From contig MGVB01000121.1 of assembly GCA_001800275.1 (NCBI GenBank), positions 1 through 33,706 of the forward strand: a stretch of DNA of 33,706 bases. Reading direction: 5' to 3'. The DNA is from Elusimicrobia bacterium RIFOXYA12_FULL_57_11 (lineage in GTDB: Bacteria > Elusimicrobiota > Elusimicrobia > Elusimicrobiales > UBA9959). The first letter of the stretch is position 1. The number at the start of each line of letters is the position of its first letter. Positions 16,509 through 25,063 of this stretch are shown here, piece by piece. The position numbers were made by a program, and so were the translations under genes. The notes under the pieces are model-generated. The model saw only the letters and a program-made list of their open reading frames with translations, did not search any database and was not told where the DNA came from.

Positions 16509-17468
16509 TCAGTTTGCCGCGCACGGCTTGCGCTTTTTTTCCAGTCCGAACAGGGCAGCCCCGTGCGAACCGAGGTCGGAATTATCCGAAACTTTCACCC
16601 GTACCCGGGCGAAAGGCGTTTCTATCTGCTGGTTGCGCAGGACGGCGTTCATCGCCGGCAAAAACCATTTTTTCGCTTTGGAAACACCCCCGGTAAGCAC
16701 CACATAATCCGGGTTAAGCAGCAGTATCAGGCCGGCCAGGCCCCGGCCCAGATAGTCGCCGGTCTCGGCCCACACCCGCAGCGCGGCCCTATTGCCCGCG
16801 GCGGCGGCGTTGGTAAGGCAGATAGTGTTGAATTTACGGCGTGCAGGGGCGCCAAAACGGCGCGCGAACGCCGCTTCATCCTTTACAAGTTCCCTTGCGC
16901 GCGCCATTATGGCGTAGCTGCCACAGTATGCCTCAAGGCAGCCCCGGCCGCCGCAATGGCAGGCACGCCCGTCGCGCTCCACCTTAAAGTGCCCGGCTTC
17001 CCCGGCCGACCCCGTGGCCCCGTGATAAAGTTTTCCGTCGAGGATAAGTCCCGTGCCTATCCCGGTTCCAAGCGTAAGCGTGATGGCGGTACTTTTTTTC
17101 CGGCCCAGCTCCAGTTCAAAAGCGCCCCAGGCGGCCATATTGGCGTCGTTTTCCATGAAGCAGGGCAGTCCGGTAAGCCGCCCAAGCGGGGCGGCAAGGC
17201 TCACATTACGCCAGCCCAGGTTGGGCGAAAAGCGTATCTTTCCTTTTTCCGGGTCCACGTCCCCGGCCGCGCCTATGCCTATGGAAACAAGTTTTTTTCC
17301 GTACTTGCGCCTGAAAGCCGGTATTATCGCCGAAAGCCGGCGCACAAAATCCGCCGCGCCCTTGCCGGCTTCCGTGCGGAACCGCTCCTGCATAACCAGT
17401 TTACCGGCAGCATTTACCGCTACTATCTTAGTGTTTGTCCCGCCGATATCTATGCCGATGCCTATCAT
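16509..17468 (-). CDS. ROK-family sugar kinase (glucokinase-like)
   Basis: The product is 319 residues. The phosphate-binding start is IGIDIGGTNTK. The sugar-binding acidic motif is FMENDANMAAWG. A zinc-binding ROK signature, CHCGGRGCLEAYCGS, lies near residues 174-188, preceded by GHFKVE, whose His and Glu help bind sugar and zinc. A second ATP-binding Gly stretch is TLTLGTGIGTG. ROK kinases phosphorylate glucose, N-acetylglucosamine, N-acetylmannosamine or allose; glucokinase is the commonest assignment for this architecture, but the substrate is unproven. GGAGG lies four nt before the ATG. It is 31 nt downstream of folC and 18 nt upstream of lptD. Confidence 0.88.
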   Translation of the reverse strand: MIGIGIDIGGTNTKIVAVNAAGKLVMQERFRTEAGKGAADFVRRLSAIIPAFRRKYGKKLVSIGIGAAGDVDPEKGKIRFSPNLGWRNVSLAAPLGRLTGLPCFMENDANMAAWGAFELELGRKKSTAITLTLGTGIGTGLILDGKLYHGATGSAGEAGHFKVERDGRACHCGGRGCLEAYCGSYAIMARARELVKDEAAFARRFGAPARRKFNTICLTNAAAAGNRAALRVWAETGDYLGRGLAGLILLLNPDYVVLTGGVSKAKKWFLPAMNAVLRNQQIETPFARVRVKVSDNSDLGSHGAALFGLEKKRKPCAAN

Positions 17469-17499
17469 GTGGCCTCCAAGATAAAAAATCGATACCTCG

Positions 17500-18774
17500 C
17501 TACCTCTCCCTTATCCTTGCCAGCGCCGCGCCGGCCAGGTAAAAAGATCCCAGCACGGCCACAACCCCGCTGCCGGACGCGCAGGCCAGCGCAGCGCCCA
17601 CGTCCTGCTGCACCTCCACCTCCGCGTCGGGTTTGATCGCCATAAGCTCATCGGCCAGCGCACAGGGGTCGGCGGCCCTGGGAGACTCCGGCCTGGTGAA
17701 AATAAACCTGCCGCACAGGCTTGCCAGGGTTTCCAGCATTACGCGGCGCTCCTTATCCTGCAGGATCCCCACCACAAAAGCGCAGGATTTGCCGGCAAAA
17801 GGCGAAATTGTCCAGGTGCGGGCGAACGCGCGCGCCGCTTCTTCATTGTGCGCCCCGTCTATAACGAATAAAGCGTTGCCGAAAGCGGGGCCGCCGCGCT
17901 GCGTCTGGAACCTGGCGGGCCACCGCGCGGCTCCGAAACCGGCTTTTGCGTGAGCGCGGCTCAAAGGCCAGCCCAGGCCGCGCAGGATCTCAAGGCCCTC
18001 CCAGACCAGCGTGGCGTTGGAAACCTGGGCCTCGCCCAGCATGCCAAAAGGAAAAGTTTCGCCGGTTTTTTTATGCCGCAGTGTCATGCGGCTGCCTTCC
18101 CAGTCCCGCGCAGTCACCTCGAATACCGGAGCGAAAAAATGCGCCTGCGCGCCCTTCCCGGCCGCCTCCTTCAGGATCTGCTCACGGGCGGCCCCGGGCA
18201 GTATAGGGGCCAGGCAGATACCGCCCTTTTTAATTATCCCGGCTTTCTGGGCGGCTATTTCCCCGAGCGTATTGCCCAGGTATTTCTTGTGGTCATAATC
18301 CACGGAAGTGATAACGCTCAGTTCAGGCTGCACCAGGACGTTCGTCGTATCCCAGCGCCCGCCAATACCCACTTCGATTACCGCCAGGTCAGTTTTTTCC
18401 CGTTCGAAAAAAAGAAAAGCCATGCAGGTCAGCAGCTCGAAAAAACCCAGGCCGGGGCCGGCGAGTAAAACTTCCTCAAAGAGCCCGGCAAACACATTTT
18501 CAGGGATGTCCCTGCCTCCCAGCCGTATCCTTTCGGTGAGGCTTACCAGGTGCGGCGAGGTGAAAAGCCCCGTCTTAAGCCCCGCCGCCAGGGAAGCCGC
18601 CTCGAAAAGCGCGCAGACCGAACCTTTGCCGTTGGTACCGGTAACATGCACCGTTTTTATGCGCTCATGGGGATTGCCCAATTTTTTCAGGCAGGCGTAA
18701 ACGCGCTCCAAGCCGTCCTTCTTAACGAAGGCCTGTCTCCCGCTTAATTCAGCTGCAGCTTCTTTAAAAGTCAT
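17500..18774 (-). CDS. folC: Folylpolyglutamate synthase / dihydrofolate synthase
   Basis: The product is 424 residues, typical for FolC. The Mur-ligase-type P-loop is VTGTNGKGSV (about residues 45-54). Other family features are FTSPHLVSLTERIRL (the folate/omega loop), LAVIEVGIGGRWDTTN, SVDYDHKKYLGNTLGEIA (with the Asp and His residues) and FVIDGAHNEEAA near the C-terminal domain. It adds glutamate to folates and may also make dihydrofolate from dihydropteroate. Whether it does both reactions cannot be told from sequence. It follows murA by 43 nt; both belong to the same run of cytosolic biosynthetic genes. Confidence 0.92.
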   Translation of the reverse strand: MTFKEAAAELSGRQAFVKKDGLERVYACLKKLGNPHERIKTVHVTGTNGKGSVCALFEAASLAAGLKTGLFTSPHLVSLTERIRLGGRDIPENVFAGLFEEVLLAGPGLGFFELLTCMAFLFFEREKTDLAVIEVGIGGRWDTTNVLVQPELSVITSVDYDHKKYLGNTLGEIAAQKAGIIKKGGICLAPILPGAAREQILKEAAGKGAQAHFFAPVFEVTARDWEGSRMTLRHKKTGETFPFGMLGEAQVSNATLVWEGLEILRGLGWPLSRAHAKAGFGAARWPARFQTQRGGPAFGNALFVIDGAHNEEAARAFARTWTISPFAGKSCAFVVGILQDKERRVMLETLASLCGRFIFTRPESPRAADPCALADELMAIKPDAEVEVQQDVGAALACASGSGVVAVLGSFYLAGAALARIRER

Positions 18775-18817
18775 CGTCTGTCGGTCTTCCCTCGCCAGCT
18801 GCCCCGGCCCGCTATGT

Positions 18818-20074
18818 TCAGGCCTTTACGCGGGACGCGTCCACACCCAGGTCTTTCAGCTTATGTTCCAGTTTTTCGTAGCCGCGGTCGATATGGTAGA
18901 TACGCCGCAGGACGGTTTTGCCTTTAGCGGCCGCGGCCGCCACCACCAGGGCTGCCCCGGCCCTGAGATCGGAGGCCATCACCGGGGCGCCCAACAGTTC
19001 CGCCACGCCGCGCACCACGGCCTTCTTGTCGGTAACCATGATGTCCGCGCCCATACGCACAAGCTCGGGAGCATGCATGAAGCGGTTCTCGAAAATATGC
19101 TCGTGCACTTCGCTGACACCGGCCGCGCGCGCCATGAAAGCCATCCAGGGCGCCTGCAGGTCCGTAGGAAAACCCGGATGTGGCTTGGTGGCCACGTTCA
19201 CGGGCCTGGGGCGGCCGCGCGAAGCTTCCACTTCCACCGAATCTTTATAGACCGTAATTTTAACGCCGGCTTTCCTCATGCAGCGTATCAGCGCGTCCAG
19301 ACTTTTTGGGGCGGCGTTAAGCAGTTTTATCTTCCCCCCCGTGGCGGCGCAGAGCAGCATGAAGGTGCCGGTTTCTATCCGGTCCGGCATTACGCTGTAT
19401 TTCAAACCTTTTAAGGCGGCGGCCCCGTGTATTTTTATGGTCGCGGTGCCGGCGCCCTCCACCGGGGCGCCCATTTTGGCGAGGGCGGCGGCCAGGTCCT
19501 CTATTTCAGGTTCCCTGGCGCAGTTTTTAAGGGTGGTAACGCCCTCTATAAGGGCGGCGCACATCATAAGGTTCTCGGTAGCGCCTACGCTGGGGAACCG
19601 GAACCGCACCGTCCCGGCCTTAAGTTTTTTCGCGGACAGCAGCACATCGCCTTTTTCATAGGATACGCGCGCGCCCAGCTTCCTAAATCCTTCCAGGTGG
19701 ATGTCTATGGGCCGCATGCCTATAGAGCAGCCTCCCGGCAGCGAGAACCGCGCTTTTTTGAACCGCGCCAACAGCGGGCCCGCCACCAGCATGGAGGCGC
19801 GCATCTTGCGCACCAGTTCGTAAGGGGCGTGCAGCTTCAGCTGGCCGTGTTCTTCCGCCACAAAACTGCCATAGCCGTAAAAGCAATTTTTTCCCAGGTA
19901 GTTAAGCAACTCAAAAGTTGATTTTATATCCATCAGTTCCGGCACGTTCTTTATTTCGCACTTTTCCTTTGTAAGCAGCGTGGCGGCCAGTATGGGCAGC
20001 GCCGCGTTCTTCGAGCCGCTTATGCCAGTCTGCCCGGACAGCGGCCTGCCGCCTTTGATTATAAGGTTATCCAT
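18818..20074 (-). CDS. murA: UDP-N-acetylglucosamine 1-carboxyvinyltransferase MurA
   Basis: The product is 418 residues. The substrate-binding Lys-Asn pair lies in ISGSKNAALPILAA (about 19-32). The catalytic loop is LPGGCSIGMRPIDIH; its Cys, near residue 115, matches the fosfomycin-reactive Cys115 of E. coli. GFPTDLQAPWMA carries the conserved catalytic Asp. This enzyme makes the first committed peptidoglycan precursor from UDP-GlcNAc and phosphoenolpyruvate. Because Cys rather than Asp is present, the protein should be fosfomycin-sensitive by family precedent. Four nt separate it from prmC, so the two are probably co-translated. Confidence 0.95.
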   Translation of the reverse strand: MDNLIIKGGRPLSGQTGISGSKNAALPILAATLLTKEKCEIKNVPELMDIKSTFELLNYLGKNCFYGYGSFVAEEHGQLKLHAPYELVRKMRASMLVAGPLLARFKKARFSLPGGCSIGMRPIDIHLEGFRKLGARVSYEKGDVLLSAKKLKAGTVRFRFPSVGATENLMMCAALIEGVTTLKNCAREPEIEDLAAALAKMGAPVEGAGTATIKIHGAAALKGLKYSVMPDRIETGTFMLLCAATGGKIKLLNAAPKSLDALIRCMRKAGVKITVYKDSVEVEASRGRPRPVNVATKPHPGFPTDLQAPWMAFMARAAGVSEVHEHIFENRFMHAPELVRMGADIMVTDKKAVVRGVAELLGAPVMASDLRAGAALVVAAAAAKGKTVLRRIYHIDRGYEKLEHKLKDLGVDASRVKA

Positions 20075-20078
20075 AGTT

Positions 20079-20954
20079 TTATTTTGTCATCCCGAATACG
20101 AATCTTTCCACCCCGTTAAGGTCTTTAAACAGTTTTTTCCCGGTCCAGGTTTTGGCGGACATGCGGGCCAGCAGGTTTTTGGCCTGGCCGCCGCCTACCT
20201 CCAGCAGCATGGCCCCGCCTTTTTTCAGCCGCCCCGGGGACAGCGCAATAAGCATGCGCGCTATGCCCAATCCGTCGCCGCCGCCGTCCAGCGCCATGCG
20301 CGGTTCGCTTAGCACTTCCGGAGACAGGCCGTTTATCACCCTGGTGGGGATATAGGGCGGGTTTGAAACTATCAGGTTAAATTTCCCGCGCATTCCCGCC
20401 AGGGTCTCCGCCCTGATAAAATTTATCCGGCCGGCCAGCCCCAGCGCCGCGGCGTTTTCGCGGGCGCAGGCAAGGGCGCGCGCGGATTTTTCGACCGCGG
20501 TAACCTTAAGGACCGGGAACCTGTGCGCCAGCCAGAGCCCGATAGCGCCGCTGCCGGCCCCGTAATCCAGCGCTGAAATATCTCCGGAAAAAGGTTTCAG
20601 GTAATCCGCGGCCAGTCCGGCCAGTTCCTCGGTTTCAGGCCGCGGGACCAGCACCCTGGCGTCGACTTTTATCTTAAGCCCGCGAAAATTCTGCCAGCCA
20701 AGAATGTAGGCCAGCGGCAGGCCGCTCTCTTTGAGGACCAGACCATTTTCAAAGCGCCGCAAGGCCGCGGCAGGCACCGGCACGGAAAGGTCGGTCAGGA
20801 GCGCAAGGCGTTCCGTCCCCAGGGCGTCGGCCAGCAGCCACTGGGCGTTCAATTCCGGTTCTTCAACGCCGCGCGTATCAAGGCGCCGTACAGCCGCGCG
20901 CAGCAGCAGCCCGGAGCTCCTGGCGCCCTTGCCGGGCACGCGCTCATTTCTCAT
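20079..20954 (-). CDS. prmC: Peptide chain release factor N5-glutamine methyltransferase
   Basis: The product is 291 residues. The N-terminal helical substrate-recognition domain (about 1-90) is followed by a class I methyltransferase fold. This shows the AdoMet motif ALDYGAGSGAIGLWLA, the acidic VTAVEKSARAL, and the catalytic NPPY in LIVSNPPYIPTR. PrmC methylates the Gln of the GGQ motif in release factors. It overlaps prfA, its substrate gene, by 11 nt, the classical arrangement, which makes the assignment firm. The C-terminal FKDLNGVERFVFG is also typical. Confidence 0.94.
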   Translation of the reverse strand: MRNERVPGKGARSSGLLLRAAVRRLDTRGVEEPELNAQWLLADALGTERLALLTDLSVPVPAAALRRFENGLVLKESGLPLAYILGWQNFRGLKIKVDARVLVPRPETEELAGLAADYLKPFSGDISALDYGAGSGAIGLWLAHRFPVLKVTAVEKSARALACARENAAALGLAGRINFIRAETLAGMRGKFNLIVSNPPYIPTRVINGLSPEVLSEPRMALDGGGDGLGIARMLIALSPGRLKKGGAMLLEVGGGQAKNLLARMSAKTWTGKKLFKDLNGVERFVFGMTK

Positions 20955-22002
20955 CGGATCCCTGCCTCCCTATCCCGAGCTTCACCTCTTCGAGCATTTC
21001 TCTTATCCCGCCATCCATGATAACCGGCATATTATGCCAGGAAACCTGTATGCGGTGGTCGGTGACGCGGTTCTGCGGAAAATTATAGGTCCGTATTTTT
21101 TCGGAACGGTCTCCGGTGCCGACCTGGCTCTTACGCGCGCCGGCGTTGGCTTTGGTCTGGGCTTCTTCGCTGATCTGCGCCAGTTTGGCCGCCAGCATGG
21201 CCATGGCCTTCATTTTATTCTGGCCCTGGGAACGCTCTTCCTGGCACTGCGTAATGATGCCGCTGGGAACATGCGTTATGCGGATGGCGGTTTCCACCTT
21301 GTTCACGTTCTGGCCGCCCGCCCCGCCGGAACGGAAAGTGTCCACCTTAAGGTCTTTGGCCTCTATCTTTATCTCTATCTCGTCGACCTCATGCATTATG
21401 GCCACGGTAACGGTGGAGGTATGCACGCGGCCCGAGGCCTCGGTCTGCGGCACGCGCTGCACCCGGTGCACACCGCCCTCGTATTTAAGCAGGGAATAAA
21501 CATCCTGGCCGGAAATATACACCACCGCGTTCTTTATCCCCTTAGGCCCGGAGGAGGATATGTCGCGAAGTTCCGCCTTCCAGCCCATATTCTGGGCGAA
21601 ACGGGTGTACATGCGCAACAGGTCCGCGGCGAACAGCGCGGATTCGTCCCCGCCCACGCCGGCGCGTATTTCGAGAAAGATGTTCTTGGAATCCGCGGGA
21701 TCAGGGGGGATCAGGAGCAGCCGCAGCTTTTTCTCGAGGACGGCCACGGCGGCCTCCAACTGCGGCATCTCAGCCCCGGCCAGCCCGGCTATTTCCTTGT
21801 CGGTGCTGGAAAGCATCTGGCGGGTGTCGCCGGCCTCTTTCACCGCCCGCTCAAGGGCGGTGTGGGTGTCGAGCACCTGCCGGCAGGCGGCATGCCGCCT
21901 TGAAAATTTTTCTATATCCGCCGGCTCCAGGGCGCCGCTGGAGAGCCGCGCCTCCGCTTCGGCGAATTCAAGCCTGACAGCTTTAAGTTCTTCTTCCAGC
22001 AT
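20944..22002 (-). CDS. prfA: Peptide chain release factor 1
   Basis: The product is 352 residues. The GGQ loop, GGAGGQNVNKVETAIRITH, lies near residue 227. The anticodon-like tripeptide is PQT within VQRVPQTEASGRVHTST (near 185), the P-x-T form of RF1, rather than the SPF of RF2. RF1 releases peptides at UAA and UAG. The N-terminal domain is shortened and divergent, but the middle and C-terminal regions (such as RSEKIRTYNFPQNRVTDHR) are well conserved. It is followed with overlap by prmC. Confidence 0.95.
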   Translation of the reverse strand: MLEEELKAVRLEFAEAEARLSSGALEPADIEKFSRRHAACRQVLDTHTALERAVKEAGDTRQMLSSTDKEIAGLAGAEMPQLEAAVAVLEKKLRLLLIPPDPADSKNIFLEIRAGVGGDESALFAADLLRMYTRFAQNMGWKAELRDISSSGPKGIKNAVVYISGQDVYSLLKYEGGVHRVQRVPQTEASGRVHTSTVTVAIMHEVDEIEIKIEAKDLKVDTFRSGGAGGQNVNKVETAIRITHVPSGIITQCQEERSQGQNKMKAMAMLAAKLAQISEEAQTKANAGARKSQVGTGDRSEKIRTYNFPQNRVTDHRIQVSWHNMPVIMDGGIREMLEEVKLGIGRQGSDEK

Positions 22003-22050
22003 AGCGCGCCTGAACCTCGGAAAATCTAAACAGCCTCTTCACCGCCGGCC

Positions 22051-22088
22051 AAAAAAAAGCAGGCGCTCCCTTGACGGGGAACGCCTGC
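22051..22088 (-). terminator. Intrinsic terminator after rpmE
   Basis: On the minus strand GCAGGCG and TCCC pair with GGGA and CGCCTGC around a short loop, making a stem of about 11 bp with a small bulge. Eight T residues follow directly. It lies just after the rpmE stop and before prfA, separating rpmE from the downstream operon; prfA therefore probably has its own weak promoter or depends on read-through. Confidence 0.88.
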
Positions 22089-22101
22089 CTGTGCCGCCAC
22101 G

Positions 22102-22473
22102 CTACTTTGTTTCGGGCGCCTTTTCCGCCTTAACGGCGGCCTTGACCGCGGGCTTGGCGGCTTTTGCGTCCTTTTTAGCCGGGGCCGAAGAAAGAAGTTT
22201 CCTCTTGGCGGTATGGCGGGGCGTAACCGCCTTCACGGCCGCTTTTTTAGGCGCCCGTTCCACTGTTTTTCCGCCGGTGGAGGAGAATTTTTTCTGGAAT
22301 TTCTCTACGCGGCCGGCGGTGTCCGTAAAGCGCTGTTTGCCGGTATAGAAAGGGTGGCAGGCGGAGCAGATCTCGACTTTAATGACCGGCTTTATGGAGC
22401 GGGTCTTGAAAGCGTTGCCGCAGGCGCAGCTTACTTCACAAACTTCGTATTTAGGGTGGATGTCGTTTTTCAT
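22102..22473 (-). CDS. rpmE: 50S ribosomal protein L31 with a long Lys/Ala-rich C-terminal tail
   Basis: The product is 123 residues. Residues 1-67 are a standard zinc-type L31: [20 protein letters not shown], then [16 protein letters not shown], then [13 protein letters not shown]. The four Cys (16, 18, 36, 39) make the zinc ribbon of the C+ type. After about residue 70 comes a low-complexity tail of some 50 residues, rich in Lys, Ala and Pro, resembling histone H1-like tails. Usual L31 is about 70 residues. The tail is probably disordered and may bind rRNA or other nucleic acid. A TATAAT (22511-22516) lies upstream, and AGAGGA precedes the ATG. Confidence 0.93.
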   Translation of the reverse strand: MKNDIHPKYEVCEVSCACGNAFKTRSIKPVIKVEICSACHPFYTGKQRFTDTAGRVEKFQKKFSSTGGKTVERAPKKAAVKAVTPRHTAKRKLLSSAPAKKDAKAAKPAVKAAVKAEKAPETK

Positions 22474-22510
22474 TATGTTCTTTCCTCTGAAATCAAGCCG
22501 TATTATTCAA

Positions 22511-22516
22511 ATTATA
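22511..22516 (-). promoter_or_regulatory. Candidate -10 element for rpmE
   Basis: A perfect TATAAT on the minus strand in the 64-nt gap upstream of rpmE would start transcription near 22505, about 30 nt before the ATG. No good -35 is visible at 16-18 nt, so activity may depend on other contacts. Confidence 0.5.
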
Positions 22517-22537
22517 CAATAAAAAAAGCCGCCGGTC

Positions 22538-23458
22538 CTATTTCTTCCCTATCTTGGCCATGGGATTTACGGATTTGCCGGAAGGCGTGAGTATCTCAAA
22601 ATGCAAATGCGGCCCGGTGGACATCCCCGTAGACCCGACCTTGCCCAGCAGTGTCTTAGATTTCTGCACCGTCTCCCCCGCTTTGGCGTTCGTCTGGGAT
22701 AAATGCCCGTAGCGGCACATGGAACCGTCCTTGTGGCGCACCTCCACCACATTGCCGTAACCGCCTTTCCAACCGGAAAAAGTTACCGTGCCCGAACGGG
22801 ACGGGTAAACGGGGGTCCCCAGCGGCATGGGGATATCGCAGCCGTTATGGAAAATCCTGCGCTTGAGCACAGGATGGTACCGCATCCCGAAGCGCGAACT
22901 TACCCGGGAAAAACTCCTCAGCGGCATACGGTAGGTATCCAGGTCCAGGTACACCGCGGGCAGGTAAACCCTGTCGCCTTTTTTGAATTTGTAGTTGACC
23001 AGCAGGGAAGAAGGCGGCAGGTCGTTTTCCTGGACTATCTCTGCCTTGAAAGCCCGCAGGTCCCGGCCTTTACCGGCGTACCGCGCGGCGAGCCCGTTCA
23101 AAGTTTCTCCGGCGCCGGAAACCTCGTACAGCAGGCCATGGCCGTTATGCACGCGTATATAGCCGCCGCGCGACATGAAAATAAATTCGTTGGAGTTGGT
23201 GCTTTGCAACGAACGCACGTCGGTGCCGTAGGCGGAAGCTATGGCACGGACGTTGTCGCCTTTGGCTACTTTGTAGCGCGTATGCATCAGCCGCGGGACG
23301 GTTTTAAAGGCCTCGGACAAAGGAGCCTCCGGGCCCGGCGGGGTAAGCACAGAGAACCTGGCGTAATAGGCCGGGTTTACGCCCGGGGCGGAGGCGGACG
23401 CAATGACCGCCGCCCCCAGAACTATACCCGTAGCGAATTTTACGCGCGCGCGGCCCAT
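22538..23458 (-). CDS. M23 (LytM-type) peptidoglycan endopeptidase with LysM-like modules
   Basis: The product is 306 residues. An N-terminal hydrophobic segment (about 8-24) is a signal peptide or anchor. Two LysM-like regions follow: YKVAKGDNVRAIASAYGTDV (from about 62) and YEVSGAGETLNGLAARYAG (from about 110). The C-terminal M23 domain (about 185-300) begins with VSSRFGMRYHPVL. It has the zinc motif HNGCDIP (H-x(3)-D, near 203) and HLHFE (near 286), with the middle His in CRYGHLS. All metal ligands are present, so it should be an active wall hydrolase, unlike EnvC or NlpD. Its ATG overlaps the rho stop by one nt (TAATG). Confidence 0.9.
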   Translation of the reverse strand: MGRARVKFATGIVLGAAVIASASAPGVNPAYYARFSVLTPPGPEAPLSEAFKTVPRLMHTRYKVAKGDNVRAIASAYGTDVRSLQSTNSNEFIFMSRGGYIRVHNGHGLLYEVSGAGETLNGLAARYAGKGRDLRAFKAEIVQENDLPPSSLLVNYKFKKGDRVYLPAVYLDLDTYRMPLRSFSRVSSRFGMRYHPVLKRRIFHNGCDIPMPLGTPVYPSRSGTVTFSGWKGGYGNVVEVRHKDGSMCRYGHLSQTNAKAGETVQKSKTLLGKVGSTGMSTGPHLHFEILTPSGKSVNPMAKIGKK

Positions 23459-25062
23459 TACCGGTCGGAACCGCCCATCTCCATGGAACGGAGAAAGTCC
23501 TTGTTGGACTTGGTGACCGAAAGCTTGGACACCAGCAGTTCCAGCGAGTCTATGGGTGACAGCGGGGCCAGCACCTTACGCAGTATCCACACCTTGTTCA
23601 ACTCATCCTCGGTCATCAGCAGTTCTTCCTTACGGGTGGAGGTGCGGTTGATATCTATGGCGGGGAACATGCGGCGGTCGGCCAGCTTACGCTCCAGGTA
23701 GATCTCGGAGTTGCCGGTGCCTTTGAATTCTTCGAAGATCACGTCGTCCATACGGCTGCCGGTCTCCACCAGCGCCGTGGCTATAATGGTAAGGGAACCG
23801 CCCTCTTCCATATTGCGGGCCGCGCCGAAAAAACGCTTGGGCCGCTGCAGGGAAGTGGATTCAAGGCCGCCGGACAGCACTCGGCCGGAGGACGGCGCCA
23901 CGGTATTGTAGGCGCGCGCCAGGCGCGTTATAGAGTCCAGCAATATCACGACGTCCTTGCCGTGCTCGGTCATGCGCTTGGCTTTTTCAAGAACTATTTC
24001 GGACACCTGTACGTGGCGGTCGGCCGGTTCGTCGAAGGTGGAAGCTATAACTTCACCGCGCACGGAGCGCTTCATATCGGTTACTTCCTCGGGCCGCTCG
24101 TCGATAAGCAGCACCAGCAGCTCTATCTCGGGGTGGTTCAGGGCCAGGGAATTGGCTATGCGCTGCAGTATCATGGTCTTGCCGGTCTTGGGCGCGGCCA
24201 CTATAAGCTGACGCTGCCCCTTGCCGACGGGAACTATCAGGTCTATTACGCGGCCTGTCATCTCGGTCTTGGTGGTCTCCAGCAGGAAGCGTTTATTGGG
24301 GTGCAGGGGCGTAAGGTTGTCGAACAGGGGGCGGTGGCCTATCTTCTCTATCTCAAAGCCGTTGACGGTCTTTACCTGCAGCAGCGCGAAGAAGCGCTCG
24401 CCGTCCTTCGGGGGCCGTATCAGGCCATTCACCGAGTCGCCCTTGCGCAGGCCCAGTTTCTTTATCTGGGAAGGGGAAACGTATATGTCTTCGTGGCTTG
24501 AAAGATAATTGTATTCCTGGGAGCGCAGGAACCCGAAGCCGTCGGGCAGTATCTCCAGCACACCCACACCCTGGACTATGCCGTTCTGTTTGGCCTGGGC
24601 CTCCATGATCTTGCCGATAAGTTCCTGCTTGCGCAGGCCGGAGACGCCTTCAAGATTATGCTGTTCGGCTATTTTCACAAGTTCCGCCACAGTCATCTTG
24701 GTCATCATCACTACGTCCACTTTAGGCAGGCTGGGGGCGGGAGCCTGGGGCTGGCCACCGGGACCCTGGTTATTCTGTACCTGACCGGGCGTCTTGGTGT
24801 TGTCCATTTGTTCGTTTCTCCTTGGTAATTCACTTTGCGGCAGGGCTGAGTCTTCGGCCGGGCCGTTGCCGTTTCCATTACCGTTGCCGTTACCGTTCCC
24901 ATTGCCGTTACCGTTCCCATTGCCGTTGCCGGAATGCTGCCCCTGGTTATCGCGCGCGCCGTCGGGCCTGCCGTAATAGCGCCGCCCGCCACCGCTCCGC
25001 CTGGGATGTCCGCCCGATGAAGGCCTTGAATATCTTTCGTCCCGGTTATGTGGATCGTTCAT
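23458..25062 (-). CDS. rho: Transcription termination factor Rho with a disordered Gly-Asn N-terminal extension
   Basis: The product is 534 residues, longer than E. coli Rho (419). Residues about 1-115 are low complexity: Arg/Gly/Ser-rich, then an unbroken run of 11 Gly-Asn units and a final Gly (45-67), then Gln/Pro-rich. The standard protein follows. It has an N-terminal helical domain ([18 protein letters not shown]), an OB-fold RNA-binding domain with [12 protein letters not shown], and the ATPase core with Walker A APKTGKT (near 294), Walker [17 protein letters not shown], and the Q/R-loop regions [19 protein letters not shown] and [19 protein letters not shown]. Rho is the hexameric RNA helicase that terminates transcription. 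The Walker A has AAPKTGKT where E. coli has APPKAGKT. The extension is probably disordered. Confidence 0.95.
   Translation of the reverse strand: MNDPHNRDERYSRPSSGGHPRRSGGGRRYYGRPDGARDNQGQHSGNGNGNGNGNGNGNGNGNGNGNGPAEDSALPQSELPRRNEQMDNTKTPGQVQNNQGPGGQPQAPAPSLPKVDVVMMTKMTVAELVKIAEQHNLEGVSGLRKQELIGKIMEAQAKQNGIVQGVGVLEILPDGFGFLRSQEYNYLSSHEDIYVSPSQIKKLGLRKGDSVNGLIRPPKDGERFFALLQVKTVNGFEIEKIGHRPLFDNLTPLHPNKRFLLETTKTEMTGRVIDLIVPVGKGQRQLIVAAPKTGKTMILQRIANSLALNHPEIELLVLLIDERPEEVTDMKRSVRGEVIASTFDEPADRHVQVSEIVLEKAKRMTEHGKDVVILLDSITRLARAYNTVAPSSGRVLSGGLESTSLQRPKRFFGAARNMEEGGSLTIIATALVETGSRMDDVIFEEFKGTGNSEIYLERKLADRRMFPAIDINRTSTRKEELLMTEDELNKVWILRKVLAPLSPIDSLELLVSKLSVTKSNKDFLRSMEMGGSDR
24862..24930 (-). 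repeat. In-frame (Gly-Asn)n microsatellite inside rho
   Basis: A 69-nt tract of GGN-AAY units encodes Rho residues 45-67. An 18-nt unit (GGCAATGGGAACGGTAAC) occurs twice exactly, which suggests recent duplication or slippage. The 6-nt unit keeps the reading frame when it expands or contracts. Confidence 0.9.
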
Positions 25063-25063
25063 T

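Noticed and set aside
16563-17636. Plus-strand frame of 357 codons opposite the ROK kinase gene
   Set aside because: Antisense to a gene with complete ROK motifs; the translated product resembles no family and has a biased composition.
20731-21903. Plus-strand frame of 390 codons opposite prfA/prmC
   Set aside because: Antisense to two firmly identified genes; His/Gly/Arg-rich product without domains.
22517-22540. GC-rich stretch plus T-run after the M23 gene as an intrinsic terminator
   Set aside because: A T-run follows GC-rich sequence, but I could not draw a convincing stem; the segment is better explained as part of the rpmE promoter region.
24862-24930. Short regular repeat considered as a CRISPR-like or intergenic array
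   Set aside because: The units are 6 nt, have no spacers, and are in frame inside rho, so it is a coding microsatellite.
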